From Drosophila pseudoobscura (lineage: Eukaryota; Arthropoda; Insecta; Diptera; Drosophilidae): a DNA stretch of 64,000 nucleotides. How positions within the stretch are numbered: the stretch's first letter is position 1; each line of letters begins with the position of its first letter. The stretch is taken from positions 21,142,001 through 21,206,000 of the forward strand of contig NC_046679.1 of the NCBI RefSeq assembly GCF_009870125.1, given 5' to 3'. The notes beneath the pieces are model-generated. The model had not been told where the DNA came from, searched no databases, and saw only the letters and a list, made by a program, of their open reading frames with translations. Shown here in pieces: positions 25,301 to 37,213 of this stretch. A program made the position numbers and the translations under genes.

Positions 25301-28300
25301 AAATAATATTAAAACAAGTATATCAAAAAATTATTTTAAAATAAGCTCATCGTTTTGTGTAAAATAGGTTAGCCAATTATCCACACCTTTCATGGTTGAT
25401 AAGAAATTAAAATGAATGTGTTTTTTTGTGAGAAAAATTTAATAATGAGATGGGGAAATGAATATGTGCAAAATGTTTGTTTGCTATTCAGCGGCACCTG
25501 TCAACTGCAGTTCTTTCCATAAATAAATGAAAAATCAACAAAATATTACTGCTAAAACAAAACCAAAAAACAAAAACCCAAATGCAAATATACAAATAAT
25601 GAGAAAACATTTCTCAAACACGTGTGTAGTTCGAGTGTGTACTTTTTTAGAAAGCCTAAAGTAAATTGTAAATGTGGTTTAACAAACAGAAGACCTATTG
25701 CCATCAAGATTTAATAAAGCAAATTTAATTTTGTCAAAGTAAGCCGCATTTTTCGATCCTTGGAATCTATAAAAAGGTAGGTAAATCTAGGTCGTCTTCT
25801 GATATTTTTGTATACACTTATAAACCTAAGAAGTGATGCTAGAGGTACACTATTGGAACCCCTTTGATCAGAATTTCCTTACTTCTTTCTTTCTTTTTTT
25901 AGTTAAACCCTAAAAATCGAACATCCAATTTATCTATTGTCACCAATTTGAATGTAGTTTGCTGGCTGCCTCGAACTATCCATAACATCCCCAAAGGAAG
26001 TTTAATTTCCTCAGAAACCCGTTGTCGTAGTTCTGTTTCGTTTCCCGTAAATGTCCATTGTTAAAGCTAAATGCCCGACACGTTTCGTGCCAGTTTAATT
26101 AAGCTAAAAAGCGAAAAAATAAGTTAAATAGTAAGCAAACAGGGCACGCAATTGTTTCAAATGCAAATTAATTTAAAAAAATAGCTTCAAGGGCTTTTGC
26201 AGGTGTAAGATATGGGTGTTCCTCCGTGCGCATTACCAAATAGAAAACGAAAACACTGTGTGTGGAAGGAAGAACCGCCGGAAATCAAAGCAAAGCTAAA
26301 TTCGTGTAAAAAAATGGTGCCCCCCTCCCAAACCTCTCATTACGTAATTAAATGTAAATTTTCACGCTGGTTGTGCCCGTCTCACCGTGAGTCACCCACG
26401 AATACGAATTAGTAATGAAAAGCAAATAGCATTAACAGGAACAATTTCCAGTAAGTCACACAGCGAAATGACAAATGGGAAAACCAAGGAATGCGATTCT
26501 TTAAAAGAGGGATCAAAGCGAAACGAAGAAAATTAACTTAAAGTTAGGTCCGTACCTCAACCGGTATCCGTTCGTCCTTTTCCGTATTCCGTATCCCGTA
26601 TCACAGGGCTAACATCTAAACCCCCCCCCAAACCTTTTGTGGACCGACTCACACATGATTACTCACATGTCAGCAAAAGGCAAAAACAAGATTTATTGCC
26701 AAGAAACCGAAAACCAAATGTTTGCCATTTCTCTTTGTTTTCGGTTACCTTTTGTCTTTCCGCCCGAGACCTAGGCCTTTCCTATTGCACCTTTCCATTT
26801 TTTCATGTTCATTTGCTTTTATTTTTCGGTCGCTTGTCAGGAAATTAAACTATTAGGATTTTTTGCTACTGTTGCTCCAGCAGATCCTGCTGATGTGCGT
26901 AAAGTTTTAATGAGACATAACGGACATGGCTGAAATTATGCCTAGGTCTAGGGACGGACAGATCCTCCTATCAGGACCACAGCTGTCATTAAGATGAAGC
27001 GATTGCCATTTTGTGTGGGACCCGTAGACAAATTCGGGCAGATAAGTGGAACGGCCGTAAAAGTTTAGTGGACCAAATGAACATAAACTGCCGCTGATTA
27101 CCTGACAGTAATTCTATTTTGTTCTGTCGCTTTTCTGGTTTTTCCGAGGTGTTTGAGCCCCTTCTGAGTGCCAGACTGTTTGAGCCAGCTTTGAGCCTGT
27201 TTTATGCCCGCCTTTGAGGGTCTGTCAGCAACAGGCATCAAAGTTATGATACTTTTGGCTCAAGTGTGGGACATTACTAAAGTGGTTTGGGTAAAAGTAA
27301 AGCTACAGATTTTGGCAATGAAATAGGTACGAAAGATGAGTTGGGGGACGGGTCTAAGTCTCAAGGACATCGCTTATGGCTTGCAATAATTTGTTGAACT
27401 GTGGAAAAGAAAACTTTAATCAGGGAAAGATTTGCATCTGTTCTGGAACTAAGTATTTTCGTTTTTCAAGTTCAAGATTCATGCCAATTTATTCGGAATT
27501 CAATGCATGAAATTCCCTCTTTTTCATTCATTCATTCCATGTGTTTTTGTATCTTTTATGCACTTCAGTGGATCTTATTTTGTTTATCGCCGATACACAA
27601 ATCCAAAACTGATTTACAAAAACACATTGAACAATATATTGATAGATATATATTCATATCTTTCAACTGCAAATTTACATTGCTCATATGGTTATCGATC
27701 AGGCATGTCCGCATGGACCTACTTGTACTCGTACATATATCAAGATTCAATCAACACAAACCATATTTTATATGGCAATCAAATTTCTTAAATATTTTGA
27801 CCATCCCATCATCGTCTTCATGGTAGACTGCGGCGTGCGGCAGGCAAAAATAAATAAATTCAAGCACAAGTATCAGCATTTATCTCTCTCTTGGGCCTCA
27901 TTCCTTTCTATTTATCCAAAGATACTCGTACTCGTTATAGATTTATGTGTGTATATGTACGCAATCTGAAACAATTGAACGAAAAAACGAAGCACAATTT
28001 TGAGCCCAGAGCGCGGATATTGCATTCAATTTAAATTCATTCATGGAATTCCCCCTCTCCCACACACATTCCATATCTATAGCCTTATGATTTGACTATA
28101 TAATCGCCTTAAAGTAAAGTGGTATATTTTATGACTGTTCCCCAGCGGTGCAAAAAATTTAATGCCCCAAACAACTTTTCTATCAACTTTTGAGTTAAAT
28201 CCAATCAAAAATCGGATGCATAAATTCAGAACAAACAAATGGGGAAGCTAAACCTTAGAGATTGGAAGTACGGCGTACCCTGTAATTGAAAGATGTTCAC

Positions 28301-29569
28301 CATATAATCTGTTGATATTATCCTCTTCAATATACTGATTTGATAAATCAGACCAAAGCATATTATCCTCAAAATCGAAGTCCAGAAAACAGCTTTGTTT
28401 CCTTGTAATAGTAATAGTCCCATAAATTTAATATTTAAGAGATACCATTTGTATAAGTACGCTACTTATATTTATGAAATATATTACCAGGTAGTTTTCA
28501 ATGTAGAAATTTGTATCAATAGATTTCCTTGTTTTTTTTAAAGAAATTTGCATTCCAGTGAGTCCATCCTCTTGGTAATTTGTTTAACGGCAAAAATGTG
28601 TTTAGTTGGGCATTACTGAAATGCCAAAACAACAAGTTGTCTGTGGGGTCTGGGTCCAGCTCCGGGCCTATGCCTCACATATCTATCCATCCGATCGATC
28701 GATGAACTGACGCCAGCGATTAATCGTCTTGCCGCTGCTGACTTTGAGCAATTGTTCAAACATTCTTATGCCAAACGGGTAGTTGAAAGATATGCGAGTG
28801 TCTATGTACATATGCTATGCTGCCTTTTGGCTAATTGATGGCTTATCATTTAATTGGCTGCTGTGTAAATTGCAATCACGAGCTATCGAGCAATCGAGCA
28901 TCAACAATCAATAAATATTATTAATAAATTATTCAATAAGTACGACCTCTTGCTGTTGCCCGTCAGCAGGTTTCCCATGATTTGTCATTTCGTTCAGCCT
29001 CCTTATTTTCCATATACTTGTATTTAAATTCATTTCCCATCACAATTTGTTGTGAGCTTCCGCTGGCCATCAAACATTTTCATTTTATTTTACTTTTTTC
29101 GCGCTCATTTGTGTTTCCTTTTATTTCTCTGTTGGATTTGTGCAAATATGCAAAATGATTGACAGCACAATTAAGACACCGCCAACGAGGGAGTCTGTCT
29201 GGGGTAGAGGATGGGGCATGAGGCAGAGACAGCATCAGCAACAGAGACTCAGACTGAGACAGGGGCACGTTGGAACCGTATATGGCTGCAAAAGTTTTCA
29301 TTATTCAAACGCGTCGCAGAACATGTGTAACAGGAGACAATAGATGCTTAATTTGAAATGGAAACGGTTTGAATTGCAATAAAAATAGAATGCTCTTTAA
29401 AGATGCTCAGAGTCAGAACAGATAAAAGATGAATAACCTCCTGAGAGGCAGAAATACTCAGTAAAGAACCATCATTCAATGTTTCCTGAATTCTAGCATA
29501 ACATTTTAAAGTCTTATTGCAAAACAATTTTTGAGAGAAAACTTTCCCCGGAAAACTTTTAACTAGTTG

Positions 29570-29670
29570 CATAATCCTTAAGAGTATTCAAACTTTTGTG
29601 GCATGCATAAACTTTCTTTGACACAAAAATTCATTCAATATGCATTGGCACTGCTGTACAGTATCTTCCA
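29570..29670 (+). repeat. diverged direct repeat, copy 1
   Basis: About 100 bp that align with 31419-31518 in the same orientation. Shared blocks include AAGAGTATTC, AACTTTCTTT, ACACAAAAAT, ATATGCATTGGCA and ATCTTCCA. The two copies bracket the MIC19-like gene. Origin is unknown: an old tandem duplication or a pair of related regulatory elements. Confidence 0.6.
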
Positions 29671-29873
29671 ATCTCTAATGAAGGAACATCTCTCATAGGA
29701 GGCATACACCCCTTACTCAAGTCTGAATTTGCTTTTCAAAACAAGTCCAAATTTTAGTAAGTCTCTCCACCCAAGGGTTTACAATCAATTTAAATAAGTT
29801 TACTCTTTCTCTCAGAACAAATAATATATAATAGAAATTGTAGCACAAAAGTTTCGCAAAAAACCATTACAAA

Positions 29874-30461
29874 ATGGGTGCTACTAGTAGCCAGCCTCGG
29901 AGCGCAGAAATTGTCAATCCCAATCCATTCCAAGTTTCTCGCGAGGTGGTGGAGCGACTTGAGCAGGCCAGGGAGGAAATGGCTAAGACTTCAGGAGAAT
30001 CTGGGAGTTGCGAGCAGTGCAAGAAGAAGATCCTGTCTGTTTCCGGTTCGGGTGATGCTCCATCCACTCTGGAGCACCAGGCGAAGGAGGTCCCGGAGGT
30101 GGAACCCGTGGACTGGCCCTGGAAGAAGCGCGCAGTGGAGATGGAGGAGAGCCAATTCCATGAATCTGTGAAACGTGTGGAGGAGCTCTTTGGCACACCG
30201 ATGAAATGGACCGAGAACATCGAAGGCGAAATTAAACAGATGGAGAAGGAACTGACCACTTGCTATAGGGAGAATCCCTACGAGACTCTAAAGTGTGAAC
30301 CACTGGCCAAGCGCTATCATTCGTTCATATTCACCAACCATTTCAAAGCAATCTCAAAGCTACAACCGAAAGACTCGAAGCCGAAGTCGACTCGAGTGCC
30401 AAAAGATCTCGTGCACATCGAAGCTAAGCAGGAGAATATGCCTGCGCCTTTGATGGACTAA
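29874..30461 (+). CDS. MIC19/CHCHD3-like protein, single exon, reduced CHCH domain
   Basis: 195 residues in one exon. The N-terminus MGATSSQ fits an N-myristoylation signal, as in MIC19 of the mitochondrial MICOS complex, which shapes crista junctions. VSREVVERLE (21-30) matches the conserved N-terminal helix of that family. Residues about 83-120 (KKRAVEMEESQFHESVKRVEEL) correspond to the coiled-coil, and 120-160 to the CHCH domain around TCYRENPYETLKC. Typical MIC19 has four cysteines in two CX9C pairs. Here only Cys130 and Cys141 (the inner pair) remain; the outer positions are Ile120 and Phe151. An extra CEQC lies at 46-49. The family's usual length is about 220-230 residues. The lack of introns and the divergence suggest a retroposed paralogue of the main fly gene. 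AATAAA at 30638-30643 may end its transcript. Testis expression is a guess from the behaviour of other fly retrogenes. Confidence 0.75.
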   Translation: MGATSSQPRSAEIVNPNPFQVSREVVERLEQAREEMAKTSGESGSCEQCKKKILSVSGSGDAPSTLEHQAKEVPEVEPVDWPWKKRAVEMEESQFHESVKRVEELFGTPMKWTENIEGEIKQMEKELTTCYRENPYETLKCEPLAKRYHSFIFTNHFKAISKLQPKDSKPKSTRVPKDLVHIEAKQENMPAPLMD

Positions 30462-31418
30462 ATGGTCAAACCAAGAACGATGCCAGTCCCTGACATAATT
30501 TGACAATTGAAGCCAAAACACTGTCCAATCAGATTCAATCACATTCAATCATATAAATTGTAAACCATTTGACCGAGCAAACACCACAAACTATTTTCTG
30601 GCTTTAATTATACTCGCATCAGTTCTATTTAATTTAAAATAAAACGTGTTAAACGCAGGCAATTGGCTTAATTCAACGCAAATTAGTTGCAGTCCGTTGA
30701 GAATGATTTTATTTAGCTTATGCGCGACGTGTAGGCCGTTCTTTTATTAGCCTTGGCTGATTGCCAGCAAACACAAAACGTTGTCAAACAAATGAATGAC
30801 AACAGCATGGCTAAAATGAAAGCCAGAAAGTGAAATATGCATAAATAAAAAAACAACACGCGTTGGTTTCTTCCCCTCTCCCATTCTTCCTACCTCCATG
30901 ACTGCCTGTTTGCTTATGTACAACTATTTCTGTGCACAACATGACGTATGCGCAATGTTTCAGTAAAGAAGCTACTTGCAGCTTTTCATACCTGGCATTT
31001 TAAACGCATCTCAGGTGAAAATGCTCTGCTAAGTGAGTGGCCCGGCCCGGTGGGTGGGGGAAGAGTAAAGTGCAGTACCAGGTTTTGGCAAAGGACAAGA
31101 CTTGGCTCTGCGGCGAGCCTTGAACTACTTTGCGCCACAATGTCTGGCTCAATGTGCATTAGTGCAAGTTGCACTTGCCACCTACCAAATGACACGGCTA
31201 AGGGCACAAGCAGGACGGGGCTGGCTATGTCTCTGCGGCCATAGGATATAGGGATTCATACTCACAGTGCAGGGAAGCCACCTTATGAATGGGCTTAAGC
31301 TGAAACTTAAGTTTGCCTTTTGTTTAGGGTGGGGCTTGGGCTAGGGCTTGGAGAGAAGGGATAAGCATTGTTAACTATCAGTAACAGATTTCCTGCTAGG
31401 TTTAGAAAACCCTTTCCC

Positions 31419-31518
31419 ATAATACTTCAAGAGTATTCTTCTTCCGGTTAGGTTCAAAACTTTCTTTCACACAAAAATATATTCCATATGCATTGGCAAG
31501 GCCCTAAATCATCTTCCA
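31419..31518 (+). repeat. diverged direct repeat, copy 2
   Basis: Partner of 29570-29670, same orientation, 1.85 kb away on the other side of the MIC19-like gene. See that entry for the shared blocks. Confidence 0.6.
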
Positions 31519-32471
31519 ACTTCTTGTGGGAGGCCAGAGTTGTTCCTGTTTTATTTTTACTGATTTTCCACACACATACGAGTATAAATAATCATTTTCG
31601 GGCAGTGCTGTAAAACAGGGCCTTAGACATTCCGCCATAAATCTGCGGAACAAATGTTCTCACATAGCATAGCCGGAATGCCAGAAGTTCTTAATGATGT
31701 TGTTTCCCGTTTTTGGGAAAATTGGATTTTGAACATTAAATTAGCACTGCTCCTAACGCAAAGAGAACAGTTTTGCAATTATTTACGCAAATTCAATTCA
31801 AGCCAAGAATAGTGAATACTAGAACCATTCGTTTGAACCTCCAGATGACACACAGACCTCATCGTTCCCTCTAGAGTTAAGTGGCTGCGAGGTCAAGTGG
31901 CAGCCGGCTATTAGCACTCAATGACAGAAACGTTTGCCAAGCGATATCTGATGCGTTTTTGATTGAGCTATTGGATAAACCAGGCAAATAGTTGAGAGCT
32001 GTCAGTGTCGCCCAGCATTCGCATGTAGATTTTCTATGCGAGTATTTCTGGCTGATTGACAGCAGTTGTTTGTGTGTGTGGTAATTGATTGGGAAAAAGT
32101 GAAACCAATTGAAATATTCACCAATCAAATATGTTTATTTTAATTTACTTGATCTGTGACTAAGATAGTTATTGGCTGTTGAATGCAGATTAAAATGATG
32201 CTAAAGGCGAGTAATACGACTATGAGCTTACCTCTTGTCACACTACACCGTCGATGGAAATAATTCGATTTATTCAAATTCACAGAGTATATGTATTTCA
32301 AACACTTCCTTCCATCTCTACCACAAATCTACTTGCCATCCATATACCCTATCTCTTCACTGCAGGGTACAATGCCAAAAATATGATTTCATTTGTTAAA
32401 ATATTCTGTGTAAAATCCCGTTTTGTTTGCAATTCATTCTGATAATCCCTGCACTGCGAAAATAAAGCTCT

Positions 32472-32490
32472 TTCTCTCTCTCTCTCTCTC
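32472..32490. repeat. (CT)n tract
   Basis: Pure CT run in non-coding DNA; simple repeat and possible GAGA-factor site. Confidence 0.8.
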
Positions 32491-35400
32491 CATTCCTGTG
32501 GCAAGGGGAGCAGGACCACACAGTTCAATGCACGTTGCACATTCCATATCTTTCATATCTGCTCCGGTTATTTGTCGCCGCTTTTTTGGGTTCATTTGTT
32601 TTGGGTTTCGGTGTGGGTTTGCAACGTGCCAGGCATATTTCAAGAGCCAAGAATATCTTTTCGTTCAACTTTAGTGCACTCTTTCGGTTCATTTACATTT
32701 CGGGGGTCGGACGAGCAGTCGCCAGGCAGCCAGATTAATAGCCAGGCATATATCTCCCTCTATGTATATACTTTCGGGGGGAGGTGGGGATTTGCTCCAT
32801 ATCTTAGTTCTGGCATAGCCATTAAAGCCTACAAGTTATTAGGAAAATGCGTGTGGCGCGATGTACGGAAAAAAATACCCAAAATGCCGAAAATACCAAC
32901 ACGTAAAAAACGAAAATTTATTGATGCACACTTCCGCAAAACACAACCGCAAAAGCCAGAGCACCAAACAGAAGCAGCAGCAGCAGCAACAACAGGAAGC
33001 AATAGCAAAGAACAACATTAAAAATTCATTGAAAGTTGTATAGAGGAATGGCAGATGCTCTACTCAAAAGTGGGACATGCATTTAGAAGCCTCCAATCAA
33101 TACAGAAAGTTGGATGGACAATCGCAGGGAGACCAATCCTATCGGAAATCCATTAAATTAGTGATCAATTATTATTGTATTGCCAAACCCCAACCCATAA
33201 TCTGTATACCCGCATAGCAAAGCCAAAGCAATTTGAAGGGTAAACATTTATAAAACACTTTTGGCCATTTCTCTTCATTAACTGCATACCAGGCGAGACA
33301 GTCAGCCGTACGAGGGTCTCTTCCTTAACCATTTTTTGAGCCCTTCGTACTCATCTACGAGAATATCGTTCACTGTTCATTTGTGTGGCGTCTGGGGAGT
33401 GCGCACTGTAGCCGTAGGCCAACGAATAAACCGCTTAATGAAGTTTTCTCGCCGAAAATTCTTGTCGGCCACTTGATTGTCGGACATGCTGTAATTGATG
33501 ATGAGGGATGGGTGGAGTGGAGGAGTGGTGGCTTAGGAGTGGGATTGAAGGACTGAAGCAACGACACTTTTGACAAATCACTCAGACCAGAACCCACTTC
33601 CAATTAAGTTGCTGTCTTTTTTGGATCATCTTTTGTACGCGTCGGTAGGGGCCAAAAAGTGTTCTGTTACAGAGAGGGCCGGCAGAAATGTGTTGCAATT
33701 AATTTATTTGTAATCCCATACGATACGCCCCCTTGGTCATGCCCCCTCCAACCGAAAGGGTATTATAATTCAGTAAACATAACCATCAAATGAAGTATTT
33801 CTCTAAAAACAAAGTGAAATTTCAAACCAGAGAAAAAGTGTGAAGGAGACGAGAGGAAAGCAAATGCAAAATGCAACGGCCCGTTAATAATTAATTGCAT
33901 AATTAACCGCAAGTTAAACCACACCCACGAGTGCCGACACGACAGCAACAGTAACTCGAACAACAGACATCAGCGAGGAAACAATGTTAATACAGTTGGT
34001 CAACCACTCGTAGAAATAGAATATAAATAAGAAATGGAGACCAGGTTGTTAGTCACAGATCACTGGGGGCGGGCAGCGCAAGTACGAGGACTAGTACAAG
34101 TTCCACTTTTAATCGATACGTATACTTTGCTCATCAGTCGGTCGAGCGGTGCGCTCGAGACACATAAACCATAAGACAAATATTGAATTACAAGCAAACA
34201 AATATTATTTTTCCTGCTTTTATTGTAGTTTTGCATTCAATGTTTGCTCGTGGCCGTCATGGTCCGATCAAATTGGCAGTAAAACAAGTTTTTCCCGCAC
34301 TCTTTATGTGGTTTTAATTCTAGTTTTGTCGTATATCAAATAATGAGTGTATGCTGCTTACATATGAATGAAATGCTGAGATTATTATATCAACCTACAT
34401 ATATGAAGATTTTCCAGCATTTCTACTCCCCAAATAGCCAGCTTTATCTTATTTTCGTAGGTATTCCTTTCAGTTCTCAATTTCTTATAGACTTTGTCCC
34501 CCTTTTACGGCCTGACATTGTACAAAGGTTTGTTTTGGTGACGGCCCGCAGAACGACATCATTATTTTTCTACAAACAGAGACTTCAATTATGGCACTCG
34601 GCCTGGTCCCATGCTGCCTGCACAAAAATGTATCCCTCTTCCATACAAAAACACACTCACATGAACGGAAGAAGTGTTGACTGTCATTATAGGGGAGCTG
34701 AAGCTCGACTTTAAATTGCAGCGACATCATTAAAGCCTCTCCCGGCATGAGAATGTAAAGGTGGATATGGATATGGAACAGCGGGAGATGGAGAGAGAGA
34801 GATCTCGCTGTATGAGTCGCCACTCAAATTAAGTCGGCAAAGTGCACTGCCAAAGCGTATTTCACATGCATAAGGGATTCTTGGTCCCACCCTACATATA
34901 TCCCCTCCCTTTGCTATAGTCTCTCTCTCTCTTTTTCTCTCTTTGTGAATGGTTGGCCCACTTCGGGGGCCTGCATCGGTTTGACGTTACCCAGGCGACA
35001 AATCCAATCGAAAACTAACCTCCCCCGCTGCCAGGGGCTGGAAATCATAAAGCAAACCAAAACCAAAATTGCAAAATTACTGCGCTCTGCGAAAAAAAAG
35101 CCAGCGATGGAACGCGCTTCTAGTGCCATCCTCAGCAGACCGAAGAACGAGTGCCCTGGGGGTGTTGAGAGTGCCCGAGGAGTTTAGTCAAAGGTTGAAA
35201 TGAGCGTCGGGCATAACAGACATCCACTAGAGATATGTCCTCATGGATGAAGCGAAAAAAATAAGCGATTTCATAGTGGTTTTAAGGTTGAAAGATCCTT
35301 TAGGGTTGCTCTAGCGGAAGAAGGAGCTTTTCAAGAGGAGAATGAAGTAGTCTTCAGGGAAAATTTGATCCCCTAGCCCAGAATTTTAGAACTACAAAAG

Positions 35401-37213
35401 AGCGAATTCCGTATGAATAAAAAAACTACCAACACAATGAAATAATTTTCTGCAACGGCTTGTACCAAACAGCGTTGAAATAAAGCCATAAATAATTATA
35501 TAAATATTTTATATCCCATCTAAAAATGCATTACCTGCATTCTCTGACAATGAAAGCGTATGCTTGAGGGCCAAAACAAATGCAGTCGCGTTTATTTTCA
35601 TTTTTGTTCAGCAAAGAAAAAAATTTCTCACACGCCAAAATTGCAAATGGCGGCGGCAGAATTGCGGATTCGTGTGTGTGTATGAGTGTGGTTTTGTGGG
35701 TGAAGGTCCGCCGGTGCAATGCAACTACCATAAAATCCTCCCGCTGTTGCGGTTGATTGCCCAAATCACTTGCCTGCAGTTTCTGCCCCTTTTTGGTTCG
35801 CGATCTCCTGTTCCCCAGGCGACGTCTCTGAACAAAAAAAATATAGAGATTTTGATTGAACAATATTCTGCGGGACAGGGACCTTGTATGCCTGTCGCAT
35901 GACAAAATTTGCAGCCAATTTGCTGTACAAAGTTTTGTGGCATAATTTAAATTTGTAAATTTGTTGGCCATGCAACGCAAATTGCAGCTCAATCTTTGAG
36001 CTGGAGTGCATTTTTAATTAGCTTTCCACGGGTGTGAGTGGGAGTGTCATTATCGGCAGGGACAGCAGCATACGCGAATTCTTTCCAGTGAAAAGCGAAC
36101 TAAATACCCAGGAAAAGAAAAGCCATTTTAGGCGTGGGAGTGAAGCCCACACAAAAGCTCTACTACTAAAGGCTGACGCCTGACACTGCAGAAGAGGGTG
36201 TCTCAAAGACATACAGCGTAGCGTGATGGCGAGCGTAGGACCTTTTGTTGGCCGTGGCATTTCAAGCGAATTCAAATTCGAGTCAGCAGCATCACCATGT
36301 TGACACTGCCATCGTCATAGTCACAGTCATCAACATCAACATCATCATCAGATTCAGAAGTAGAGGGAGCAGGAGCGGGGGGCGGAGGCGGAGGCGGAGC
36401 ATCACCATCATCTGATGCATCCCATTGAGCTCAACTCTTCAGCTGTCGGCTATTGACAGGCCAAACAAAAACATATTTGAAAATATGGCTGCTGCTCTCT
36501 GTGGGAGAATTTTCATCTCGTTTTTTTCAGCTTTTTCCATCTGCTTTTTTGCTTGTGTGACTAATTAAGCAACTCTGTGAAAAGTTGGCCACTAATTCCC
36601 TTTGGAAAATATCAGTAAAAAAGTTGTGGAGGCTGCAAATAAACATATTTTTATACAAATACAAAAAAAAGGATATTATCAATGGATTAAAACACATTTA
36701 ATCCCTATAAATGTTTGCAGGTTTTAAGTATGGTTTTAAATTATTTCTTGGTTAGTTTTGAGTACAGTTTTCGAGTACAGAGACTTTCTGAGTCAGTTTC
36801 TTTACTTAACTGCTCATACAAATATGTGTCCTTAAATATTACATTGTAACATGTTCTGCTCTGTTATTCTCATACATTTTCTTAGCTGAACTGCAAATGT
36901 AAATATTTGCTCATTCTTTATTACGCTTTGCTGTTAAGCCTTGGGCTCAAATTTTCCTCACTTTTGCAAGAGAAAAAGTCTTATTTTACAAGCCTTTATA
37001 AGCCCTTTTTCTTAAAGAGTTAAAGTACTTTTAATGGCACCAAACTGACATCTCTATATATATAAATGTAATTTAATGATTGTTTTAAACTCTTTTTTCA
37101 GGCAATAATTTAGCACTCAAAAGAAAGCAACAGCTTGGCAGTGGGAAGGCGAACAACAGCAATTCCATAGGGTTGTTGTTGTGGTTAAGTGAGCCGCACA
37201 GCTTTAGAATGAA

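Larger units (their letters stand above)
7999..29873. other. 22 kb non-coding DNA, no convincing gene
   Basis: The open frames in this stretch are low-complexity, Cys/His/Ser-rich by chance, or mirror images of microsatellites, and none resembles a known protein. Contents: CA/GT tracts (about 8122-8160, 10391-10414, 12810-12826), CT/GA tracts (17545-17574, 22320-22343, 24029-24042, 25041-25052), AT-rich blocks near 21061-21120, a degenerate GGGTCTG minisatellite at 11783-11838, and several copies of the motif GCGTATGCGTAAT (9955, 19941 and inverted 23853). Long gene-poor DNA upstream of a neuronal receptor gene usually holds enhancers or a very large 5' intron, but no promoter can be placed with confidence. 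Confidence 0.6.
30462..37101. other. non-coding DNA upstream of the receptor coding exons
   Basis: No supported coding exon. Contents: the second direct repeat (31419-31518), a CT tract (32472-32490), a CT/GA tract near 34919-34931, a recurrent-motif variant ACGTATGCGCAAT at 30944-30956, and a triplet-rich patch (ATC and GGC units) at about 36290-36420. A strong acceptor, a T-rich tract ending in CAG at 37099-37101, shows that the receptor transcript starts upstream, so much of this stretch is probably its 5' intron. Confidence 0.55.

Noticed and set aside
27401..27826. 141-codon plus-strand frame rich in Phe, Ile and Ser
   Set aside because: AT-rich chance frame with overlapping alternatives; not a plausible membrane protein topology.
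36272..36430. Minus-strand open stretch with a D/E-rich and poly-Pro composition
   Set aside because: Only 52 codons between stops, ATG only near its end, and explained by ATC and GGC triplet microsatellites.
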